DNA from: an uncultured Clostridia bacterium | Lineage (GTDB): Bacteria > Bacillota > Clostridia > Oscillospirales > Acutalibacteraceae | Direction: 5' to 3' | Assembly (NCBI GenBank): GCA_947589365.1 | Contig: CANQAJ010000010.1 | Coordinates: forward strand, 1 to 39,576 | DNA length: 39,576 bases | In this document: positions 33,642 to 39,576 of the stretch, in pieces | Position numbering within the stretch: the stretch's first letter is position 1 | Layout: every line of letters begins with the position of its first letter | Translations under genes and position numbers: made by a program | Notes under the pieces: model-generated | Databases searched by the model: none | Told to the model about the DNA's origin: nothing | Seen by the model: the letters and a program-made list of their open reading frames with translations, nothing else

Positions 33642-35744
33642 ATGTCAAAACTTGTTATAGTGGAATCCCCGGCAAAGGCGAAAACCATAAAGAAGTATCT
33701 CGGACCGGGATATGAGGTTGTTGCATCAATGGGGCATATAAGGGATCTCAACCCCAACAGACTGAGTGTGGATATAAAGAAAAAATTTCAGCCGAAGTAT
33801 GAGATCATAAAGAGCAAGGAAAAGCTTGCCGATGATCTTGTGAAGCTTGCCGAAAAAAGCGATTATGTATACCTTGCGACCGACCCTGATCGTGAGGGAG
33901 AGGCGATATCATGGCATTTAGCATATCTGCTCGGACTGGATCTCGATGATAAAAACAGGGTTACGTTCAATGAGATAACAAAAACGGGAGTAAATAACGG
34001 AATGAGTGCACCGAGGAAGATAGATATCGACCTTGTAAATGCACAGCAGGCGAGAAGAATACTTGACAGATTGGTCGGCTATAAGCTCAGTCCGTTTCTG
34101 TCGCAGAAGATACGAAAGGGTCTTTCGGCAGGAAGGGTGCAGACTGTTGCGGTAAAAATCATAGTTGACAGGGAAAGAAAGATACGGGCATTCAAGCCGG
34201 AGGAATATTGGACGATTGACGCAAAGTTTATACCCAAGGGAAGCAGGAAGGCGTTTTCAGCCTCATTCTACGGCGACAGGAACGGCAAAGTCAAGATAGA
34301 CAATGAACAACAGGCAAAGGAAATTCTTGCGGCTATGGACGGTCAGCAGGCTGTTGTGGAGAAGGTAAAGCATGGAACAAGGAGAAAAAAACCGGTGCCT
34401 CCGTTTATTACCTCCACGCTACAGCAGGAGGCTTCAAGAAAGTTAGGTTTTCAGTCAAAGAGGACAATGAAGGTTGCACAGGAGCTGTATGAGGGTGTTG
34501 ATATAGACGGAATGGGAGCAGTCGGTCTTATCACATACATGAGAACAGACTCTCTCAGACTTTCGGAGGATGCTCTTGACGCTGCCGAGGAATTCATTAA
34601 AAATAAATGGGGTGCAAAATATCTCCCGAAGGAGAGAAGACGTTTCAAATCACGTTCAAACGCACAGGACGGACATGAGGCTATACGTCCGACTATGATA
34701 GACCTTGAGCCGTCTAAGGTGAAAAATAACCTTACATCGGATCAGTATAAGCTTTATAAGCTGATATGGGAGAGGTTTATTGCCTGCCAGATGGCTGAAT
34801 GTATTCAGAAAACCACTCAGGCTGATATTGCCGTCAAGGATTATATTTTCAAGGCTTCGGGTTATGTTGTGGATTTTGACGGTTATACGGTTCTTTATGT
34901 CGAGAGTGCCGACGGAGAGGGCGATGAAAAGGAGTCGGAGCTTCCGCCGCTTGAAAACGGTATGCTGCTTAAAACAAAGGAAATAATTCCGAATCAGCAT
35001 TTCACGCAGCCGCCCGCAAGATATACCGAGGCAAGTCTTATCAAAGCACTTGAGGAATACGGAATAGGCAGACCTTCAACCTATGCCGCAACTATAAGTA
35101 CGATAACGACAAGGGGATATGTTAAAAGGGACAGAAAGACTCTTATTCCCACCGAGCTTGGAGAGGCAGCGACAAAGCTTATGGAGGAACGTTTCCCAAA
35201 GATAGCTAATGTTAAATTTACCGCACAGATGGAGCAGAACCTTGACACGGTTGAGGAGGGCAATTATGAATGGGTACAGCTTCTGACGGATTTTTACGGT
35301 GATTTTGACAAGACGCTTAAAGCCGCAAAGGAAGATATGAAAGGTGTTAAGATCGAGCTTGAGGAGGATAAGACGGATCTCATATGCGAAAAGTGCGGCA
35401 AGCCTATGGTTGTCAAATACGGAAGATACGGAAAATTCATTGCCTGTTCGGGATATCCGGACTGCAAAAACATTGTAAAGATAGTAAATAAGATAGGAGT
35501 GCCGTGTCCGAAATGCGGCGGAGATGTTATAACGAAGAATACCAAAAAGGGCAGGGAGTTTTTCGGATGTTCAAATTATCCGAATTGTGATTTTGTGTCG
35601 TGGTATGAGCCGACAACCGAAAAATGTCCGCAGTGCGGTGCGGTATTGTTCAAAAAGAAAGGCAAGAAGCCGAAGCTTTTCTGTAATGCCGAAGGCTGCG
35701 GATATGAGAGGGAAGTAATTGACAGCGAAGAGAATGAGGAATAA
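33642..35744 (+). CDS. topA: DNA topoisomerase I
   Basis: A 700-residue type IA topoisomerase that relaxes negative supercoils. The TOPRIM domain (KLVIVESPAKAKTIKKYLG at the start, DPDREGEAISWHLA) is followed by the strand-passage domains with active-site Tyr299 in GLITYMRTDSLR. RKGLSAGRVQTVAVKII and RPSTYAATISTI are also conserved. The C-terminus has three zinc-ribbon repeats: CEKCGKPM...CSGYPDC, CPKCGGDV...CSNYPNC and CPQCGAVL...CNAEGC. The RBS is GGAGG. dprA-topA adjacency is conserved in Firmicutes. Confidence 0.97.
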   Translation: MSKLVIVESPAKAKTIKKYLGPGYEVVASMGHIRDLNPNRLSVDIKKKFQPKYEIIKSKEKLADDLVKLAEKSDYVYLATDPDREGEAISWHLAYLLGLDLDDKNRVTFNEITKTGVNNGMSAPRKIDIDLVNAQQARRILDRLVGYKLSPFLSQKIRKGLSAGRVQTVAVKIIVDRERKIRAFKPEEYWTIDAKFIPKGSRKAFSASFYGDRNGKVKIDNEQQAKEILAAMDGQQAVVEKVKHGTRRKKPVPPFITSTLQQEASRKLGFQSKRTMKVAQELYEGVDIDGMGAVGLITYMRTDSLRLSEDALDAAEEFIKNKWGAKYLPKERRRFKSRSNAQDGHEAIRPTMIDLEPSKVKNNLTSDQYKLYKLIWERFIACQMAECIQKTTQADIAVKDYIFKASGYVVDFDGYTVLYVESADGEGDEKESELPPLENGMLLKTKEIIPNQHFTQPPARYTEASLIKALEEYGIGRPSTYAATISTITTRGYVKRDRKTLIPTELGEAATKLMEERFPKIANVKFTAQMEQNLDTVEEGNYEWVQLLTDFYGDFDKTLKAAKEDMKGVKIELEEDKTDLICEKCGKPMVVKYGRYGKFIACSGYPDCKNIVKIVNKIGVPCPKCGGDVITKNTKKGREFFGCSNYPNCDFVSWYEPTTEKCPQCGAVLFKKKGKKPKLFCNAEGCGYEREVIDSEENEE

Positions 35745-35896
35745 GACCCGGAGGTATAAGTGCGGTATATTGAATGAAAAATGAAAGAGTATAATATACG
35801 TGCAGTGTGATAGAAGTTTCCCGAAAATATCCCGATTATCCTGACGGGGCGGGCAAAGATGTTTCTTGTCCGATACAAACTGAAAGGAGAAAAAGC

Positions 35897-36295
35897 GTGG
35901 AGATTATCGAATATAACAAATATACTACGGTAGCAGCCGCAAGAGCCGAGGATGAACCGCTGATGGCAGTAATTTCGTTTGATGGTTCAAAAGCGTATGT
36001 ATGCCACATTGATGACGGTGTGGAACACCATATTTTGCTGATGAAGGTCGGATACACAGGCACGGAAACAGATAAATTTTTCAGAATTATTTTTGACAAA
36101 GAGGGTGCGGATTGGACTTTCATATGTCCTCCCGATTACAAGAACATTAAGTATAGATCCAAAAGGATAAAACAGTTCTACAAAGACGGAATAAGTACCA
36201 TATCAGAGTTTCTTGCGGACTTCGGATATATTTGTGATATAAAAATTCCCAAAAGATACACCCGACATCTGAATGCGATGTCGGGAGATGAGTAA
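35897..36295 (+). CDS. Small protein of unknown function (132 residues) downstream of topA
   Basis: The GTG at 35897 has AAGGAG 6 nt upstream and is preferred over an in-frame start at 35807 without RBS. The product has a central alpha/beta region (AVISFDGSKAYVCHIDDGVEHHILLMKVGY) and a basic C-terminal part (KYRSKRIKQFYKDG...FGYICDIKIPKRYTRHLNAMSGDE). No TM segment or catalytic motif is visible. It follows topA by 152 bp; a TATAAT at 35790 may give it its own promoter. A clear terminator follows. Family not recognised. Confidence 0.7.
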   Translation: MEIIEYNKYTTVAAARAEDEPLMAVISFDGSKAYVCHIDDGVEHHILLMKVGYTGTETDKFFRIIFDKEGADWTFICPPDYKNIKYRSKRIKQFYKDGISTISEFLADFGYICDIKIPKRYTRHLNAMSGDE

Positions 36296-36298
36296 ATG

Positions 36299-36326
36299 AG
36301 CGGCGTGTTTTACGCCGCTGTTTTTT
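36299..36326 (+). terminator. Intrinsic terminator
   Basis: AGCGGCGT (36299-36306) pairs with ACGCCGCT (36312-36319), followed by GTTTTTT. It starts 4 bp after the stop of the 132-residue protein gene. From here to 36650 the DNA is AT-rich with no gene. Confidence 0.92.
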
Positions 36327-36650
36327 CGGGATTATAACGGGAATTTATGTTGCGGAGTGTTTTGAAAGTATAAAAACCGGCTTTTTATGCGTTTTTTTGC
36401 CGCACCGCTGTATCGGTATATGCGTACTCTATATAATGATATGTTTACACTATTTCTATAATTTGTTAAAAAATTATTCATAATCATTTTGTCGAAAAAT
36501 TTGAGAAAATAGGCAAAACAGACAACAAAACAGTCGGAAACGGAGGAAAACAGTTTATAATAACGGTACTTTTTAAAACTGTTAGTCAAAATATACAAAA
36601 AATTGGCTGATGTTTTTACAGAAAAAATATAATTTTTTGGAAAAAAACTA

Positions 36651-36679
36651 TTGACATTTTGTTCATAAAGAGTTAATAT
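36651..36679 (+). promoter_or_regulatory. Promoter of prepilin gene 1
   Basis: A perfect TTGACA (36651-36656), a 17-bp spacer and TAATAT (36674-36679). It gives a leader of about 78 nt. Confidence 0.7.
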
Positions 36680-36698
36680 ATATACAACAAAGAACAAA

Positions 36699-36718
36699 GC
36701 ACCTCCCCTTCAAGGTGC
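36699..36718 (+). promoter_or_regulatory. Leader hairpin with anti-Shine-Dalgarno sequence
   Basis: GCACCT (36699-36704) pairs with AGGTGC (36713-36718). The left arm and loop read CACCTCCCCTT, close to the 16S rRNA anti-SD, and ACCTC (36701-36705) can alternatively pair with the gene's RBS GAGGT (36751-36755). Confidence 0.4.
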
Positions 36719-36763
36719 AGAGTTCAAGTAAAAAAATTTTTATTAAGAAAGAGGTAATCTATT

Positions 36764-37282
36764 ATGACACTCCAACAGAAATTGCTCGCTAAGCAGAGCA
36801 AAAAAGGTTTTACGCTCGTTGAGCTCGTAGTTGTTATTGCAATCCTTGCAATACTCGCAGCTATCGCAATCCCGGCAGTTGTAAACATCATTAACAGTGC
36901 TAACACTGCATCATCTCAGACAAACGCTGCAAACATTGATTCAGCTTGTAAGAACTTCTATTCAGGCGTAGTATCAGGTACAGTTAACGCAAGCACTGAC
37001 AGTGATATAAGCGGTCTTCCTGATGCTGATGCTCCTGCAAATAAGAAGAAGTCATCTGCTAAGGAGATGGATGTTGAAGCAGCACTTACGTGGAACGGAA
37101 TTATCGACCAGTTCAAGACTGCTGAGGGTGAAGATGGTCTTGGTGATTACCAGTATAGTACAGACGGTATAGGCACAGTTACTTATGTTGGTGATGATGG
37201 CGAGGTTGATGATGGTAACGCGCAGCTTAAATTGGGTATTAAGTTTAAAGATATGTACACTAAGGTTGCAGGAGGAGATTAA
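36764..37282 (+). CDS. Type IV prepilin-like protein 1
   Basis: A 172-residue class III signal peptide protein: MTLQQKLLAKQSKKG, cleavage after Gly15, then FTLVELVVVIAILAILAAIAIPAV with Glu at mature position 5, the signature of type IV pilins and type II secretion pseudopilins. The remainder is Asp/Ala/Ser-rich with a short C-terminal domain and no disulphide pair (one Cys). The codons look selected for expression (GCA/GCT, AAC, ATC; little ATA, unlike the neighbours). The RBS is AAAGAGGT. It has its own promoter and terminator, and no pilus assembly genes are near. It is probably an abundant pilin. Confidence 0.9.
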   Translation: MTLQQKLLAKQSKKGFTLVELVVVIAILAILAAIAIPAVVNIINSANTASSQTNAANIDSACKNFYSGVVSGTVNASTDSDISGLPDADAPANKKKSSAKEMDVEAALTWNGIIDQFKTAEGEDGLGDYQYSTDGIGTVTYVGDDGEVDDGNAQLKLGIKFKDMYTKVAGGD

Positions 37283-37295
37283 GTAGTATGTTTTT

Positions 37296-37330
37296 TGTCC
37301 TTTCGGTGGCGAAAACCGTTGATTAGGACA
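37296..37330 (+). other. Structured 3' UTR hairpin of prepilin gene 1
   Basis: TGTCCT (37296-37301) pairs with AGGACA (37325-37330), enclosing CGGT (37304-37307) with ACCG (37315-37318). It has no U tract and precedes the real terminator, so it may protect the mRNA 3' end. Confidence 0.4.
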
Positions 37331-37347
37331 GGATCAACCGAATACTG

Positions 37348-37380
37348 AAAGGCTCGGAACGGAAATTCCGAGCCTTTATT
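37348..37380 (+). terminator. Intrinsic terminator of prepilin gene 1
   Basis: AAAGGCTCGGAA (37348-37359) pairs perfectly with TTCCGAGCCTTT (37366-37377) and ends in a T-rich tail. Confidence 0.92.
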
Positions 37381-37417
37381 TCTTGAAGGGCAAAAGAAAT
37401 ATATCAACGTAACCGGT

Positions 37418-37460
37418 AAAAATACCGAAACCTGACTTTATGGGCGGTTCCGGTATTTTT
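37418..37460. terminator. Second terminator-like hairpin between the prepilin genes
   Basis: AAAAATACCGAAACC (37418-37432) pairs with GGTTCCGGTATTTTT (37446-37460) with one mismatch; A5 and T5 at the two ends allow action on either strand. Confidence 0.7.
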
Positions 37461-37604
37461 AGCATATATATGAATGTCAGATGTTTTCGGGTTTGTCTTG
37501 ACCGCAAATTTCCCGGAAAGGTATTGAATAAGATAATTGTGCGTTTTTAATAAAAAAGTCGGATAAATTTCTAAGACAAAAACACTATAATTCTTCAAAC
37601 TATA

Positions 37605-37633
37605 TTGACATAATAAAATATTTAATATATATT
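37605..37633 (+). promoter_or_regulatory. Promoter of prepilin gene 2
   Basis: TTGACA (37605-37610), a 17-bp spacer and TATATT (37628-37633). Confidence 0.8.
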
Positions 37634-37674
37634 TCATATTGAGGGAATTTGCGGAAAATGAGGAGGTGATAATT

Positions 37675-38160
37675 ATGGGCGGTACCCGATATGTGCGGTT
37701 CGGCAATAAGAAAGGATTTACATTGATTGAGCTTGTTGTTGTTATAGCGATACTTGCAATTCTTGCGGCAATAGCGATTCCCGTTGTGATAAGCATAATT
37801 GATTCGGCAGCGGAGGCAAGTATCAAAACAAAAGCAGCCTCTATGGATCAGGCTTGTAAGACCTACTACATGGGCATAAAAAGCGGTGATATAAACAGCT
37901 CCAATTTTACCCCTTCTCAATCAGGGGACAAGATTCCGGTAAAGAATGATTCGTTGTCTAACAGGGTCAGGTGTGCAAAGATGGGTACTATTGCAGGTGT
38001 ACTTGAATACAGTGGAATGTATGATTTGGTCGGCGGACTGGAGGACTTCGGGTATGATTTATCAGGGAATATTCATGCGTTTGAAGAAAACGGTTCAATT
38101 CCTTTAACTCAGCTTGAATCGGACGGTTCAACTACATTTATGACGCTTAAATATGTATAG
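37675..38160 (+). CDS. Type IV prepilin-like protein 2
   Basis: A 161-residue prepilin: MGGTRYVRFGNKKG, cleavage after Gly14, then FTLIELVVVIAILAILAAIAIPVV with Glu5. The mature N-terminal helix is almost the same as in prepilin 1, and the following SIIDSAAEASIKTKAASMDQACKTYYMGIKSG matches prepilin 1 in layout; the C-terminal halves differ. It is a paralogue, probably a minor pilin, since its codon use looks ordinary (ATA, AGC). ATG 37675 follows GGAGGTGAT; an in-frame TTG at 37639 is rejected. It is separated from prepilin 1 by terminators and a promoter, and followed by a terminator that overlaps the ldh RBS. Confidence 0.9.
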   Translation: MGGTRYVRFGNKKGFTLIELVVVIAILAILAAIAIPVVISIIDSAAEASIKTKAASMDQACKTYYMGIKSGDINSSNFTPSQSGDKIPVKNDSLSNRVRCAKMGTIAGVLEYSGMYDLVGGLEDFGYDLSGNIHAFEENGSIPLTQLESDGSTTFMTLKYV

Positions 38161-38194
38161 TGTTTTTTAAAATATGAATTGAAAAAAGGTTTAT

Positions 38195-38236
38195 ATCCCT
38201 CCGAAGATGTCAATAGTATCCTCGGAGGGATTTTTT
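38195..38236 (+). terminator. Intrinsic terminator whose 3' arm is the ldh ribosome-binding site
   Basis: ATCCCTCCGA (38195-38204) pairs with TCGGAGGGAT (38222-38231), extended by GAT/ATC (38206-38208 with 38218-38220) after one mismatch, then TTTTTT to 38236. The ldh ATG begins at 38237, so GGAGGGA is both the stem's 3' arm and the RBS, and the U tract is the RBS spacer. Confidence 0.85.
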
Positions 38237-39175
38237 ATGGATAATCTTAACAGCAGAAAAACAGCTATTATAGGGTGCGGCTTTGTCGGTTCGGCATCAG
38301 CGTTTGCAATAATGCAAAGCGGACTTTTTTCGGAGATGGTTCTTATAGATTCCGACAGGGACAAAGCGGAGGGTGAGGCTCTTGATATAAGCCATGGACT
38401 GCCCTTTGCAAAACCCATGCAGATATATGCCGGCGATTATGAGGACATAGCGGACGCATCAATCATAATAATTACAGCCGGAGCAAGTCAGAAAAAGGGA
38501 GAAACAAGGTTAGACCTTGCCGGAAAGAATATAAATATTTTCAAATCCATAATACCCGAAATAAGCAGGGTAAATAAGTCGGCTATTCTTCTGATTGTAG
38601 CAAATCCCGTAGATATTCTGACCTATACTGCGGCAAAACTGAGCGGTTATCCCGAAAACCGAGTATTCGGCTCGGGTACGGTGCTTGACAGTGCAAGACT
38701 GAAATATCTCATCGGAGAACATCTGAACGTGGACAGCCGAAGCGTTCATGCTTTTATTATAGGGGAGCATGGTGACAGTGAGATTGCCGCATGGAGCAGT
38801 GCCAATGTATCGGGAATACCGATAAGCAATTTTTGTGAAATGCGTGGTCATACACAATTTAAAGAGGAAATGAACAAGATTGAAGAGAATGTCAAAAACA
38901 GTGCGTATGAAATCATAGAAAAAAAGAATGCCACATACTATGGCATTGCAATGTCGGTAAAGAGGATATGTGAAGCGATCATGCGTGACGAGAAGTCTAT
39001 TTTCCCCGTATCATTTATGCACCACGGGAGTTACGGTATCAATGATATTTCCCTCAGTATGCCTGCCATAGTCGGCAAGGATGGAGTTGAAGCGGAGGTA
39101 CCGATAAGTCTGAATGCAGACGAGGCAGCCGCCCTACACAACTCCGCAGAGATGTTGAAAAAATTAATAATGTAA
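38237..39175 (+). CDS. ldh: L-lactate dehydrogenase
   Basis: A 312-residue NAD-dependent enzyme reducing pyruvate to L-lactate. The nucleotide-binding motif GCGFVG is at 13-18, with the NAD-ribose Asp38 (LIDSD). The specificity loop AGASQKKGETR has Gln85, as in lactate rather than malate dehydrogenase (which has Arg there), and Arg91 of GETR. The catalytic His178 is in IIGEHGDSE. ATG 38237 is chosen for its perfect GGAGGGA RBS and family N-terminus; an ATG at 38207 lies inside the terminator loop region and has no RBS. No separate promoter is evident, so expression may depend on read-through or a switch at the terminator. A repeat array abuts the stop codon. Confidence 0.92.
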   Translation: MDNLNSRKTAIIGCGFVGSASAFAIMQSGLFSEMVLIDSDRDKAEGEALDISHGLPFAKPMQIYAGDYEDIADASIIIITAGASQKKGETRLDLAGKNINIFKSIIPEISRVNKSAILLIVANPVDILTYTAAKLSGYPENRVFGSGTVLDSARLKYLIGEHLNVDSRSVHAFIIGEHGDSEIAAWSSANVSGIPISNFCEMRGHTQFKEEMNKIEENVKNSAYEIIEKKNATYYGIAMSVKRICEAIMRDEKSIFPVSFMHHGSYGINDISLSMPAIVGKDGVEAEVPISLNADEAAALHNSAEMLKKLIM

Positions 39176-39576
39176 CTACAAATGACAAACTCATCTGTTG
39201 TTCATCAAGTAAATTAATGGTCGAGCCAAAGATTAATTGACCTAAGTAAAATAATTACGGATTGACTGCGGCGGCACGCCGCCGCTCACTGCGTTCGCTT
39301 TGATTATTGTGGATGGGTAGTCAGTTTCCGCGATAATTAGTTTGCCTGTCGGTGTTGGGTAGAGAGTGTCGAGAGCGGCTCTCCGAGCCGCTCCGTAGCT
39401 ACAAATGACATACTTATCTCTTGTTCATCGAGTAAAGTAACGGTCGAGCAAAAAATTAATTGACCTGAGTAAAATAATTACGGATTGACCGTGCCGGCAC
39501 GGCACCCGTAACTACAAATGACAAACTCATCTGTTGTTCATCGAGTAAATGAGCGGTCGAGCAAAAAATTAATTGA
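39173..39576 (-). repeat. Second array of the composite intergenic repeat, inverted; runs off the window
   Basis: The same modules as at 29.4-30.35 kb, read on the minus strand. A copies: 39173-39266, 39395-39489, and 39508 to the window end (truncated by the edge). B copy: about 39286-39374. Hairpin joints: GCGGCGGC/GCCGCCGC (39268-39285), GAGCGGCTC/GAGCCGCTC (39373-39393) and GTGCCG/CGGCAC (39491-39505). The first A module begins TAACTACAAATGAC, and its TAA is the ldh stop codon. No gene is seen. Confidence 0.92.

Noticed and set aside
38237..39175. Malate dehydrogenase as the identity of the 39-kb gene
   Set aside because: The specificity loop has Gln (ASQKKGETR) where malate dehydrogenases have Arg.
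1..39576. Prophage, integrative element, CRISPR-Cas or restriction/defence island
   Set aside because: No integrase, capsid, Cas, methylase or abortive-infection genes are seen. tRNA-Leu at 282-362 is not followed by an integrase or a repeat of its 3' end.

Overview
The window reads as chromosome from a low-to-moderate GC Clostridia bacterium, probably of the Oscillospiraceae/Ruminococcaceae (an [Eubacterium] siraeum- or Ruminococcus-like gut anaerobe). The basis is the Firmicutes gene orders (phoH-ybeY-dgkA-era-yqzL-recO; hprK-murB-rapZ-whiA; dprA-topA), a Phe T-box in front of pheST, strong GGAGG ribosome sites with frequent GTG/TTG starts, heavy use of the ATA isoleucine codon, and a cell-surface protease with a wall-anchor-like tail. 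The genus-level guess is inference only.

Layout. 1-5.1 kb: tRNA-Leu(UAG) with its own promoter and terminator, then two minus-strand genes, a large secreted papain-like protease and a flavodoxin-fold reductase. 5.3-9.9 kb: an OmpR-type response regulator, its sensor kinase and an overlapping membrane-anchored protein of unknown role; then a FemAB-like peptidoglycan aminoacyltransferase gene split by a one-base frame change at a run of seven A, and a small exported protein. 10.1-17.2 kb: a long housekeeping run phoH, ybeY, dgkA, era, yqzL, recO, mutS2 and an unknown membrane protein. 17.2-17.8 kb has no confident gene but holds a strong promoter followed by a strong hairpin, a possible small RNA. 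17.8-23.0 kb: a GT4 glycosyltransferase, then hprK, murB, rapZ and whiA, with lgt convergent behind a shared terminator. 24.0-24.8 kb: a small DUF4190-type membrane protein and a divergent ribbon-helix-helix regulator, with three copies of one 11-bp palindrome around them. 24.9-29.4 kb: Phe T-box, pheS, pheT, ireB and a small unknown protein. 29.4-30.35 kb: a non-coding array of a composite repeat. 30.4-36.3 kb: aroK, an rRNA-methylase-like gene, an enlarged dprA, topA and an unknown gene. 36.3-39.2 kb: two type IV prepilin-like genes, each with its own promoter, and ldh. 39.17 kb to the end: the same composite repeat in the opposite orientation.

Most genes are core cell-envelope, translation and DNA-maintenance functions. 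I see no prophage, CRISPR, restriction or secondary-metabolite system. The most unusual material is non-coding: (i) a two-module intergenic repeat (A about 95 bp, B about 90 bp) whose modules are joined by GC-rich hairpins that differ in sequence between copies but keep self-complementarity; (ii) an intrinsic terminator whose 3' arm is the ldh ribosome-binding site; (iii) an RHH regulator with palindromes, one lying exactly over the -10 box of the neighbouring gene; and (iv) the A AAA AAA slip site in the FemAB gene. All calls are made by eye from the sequence; no database search was possible.
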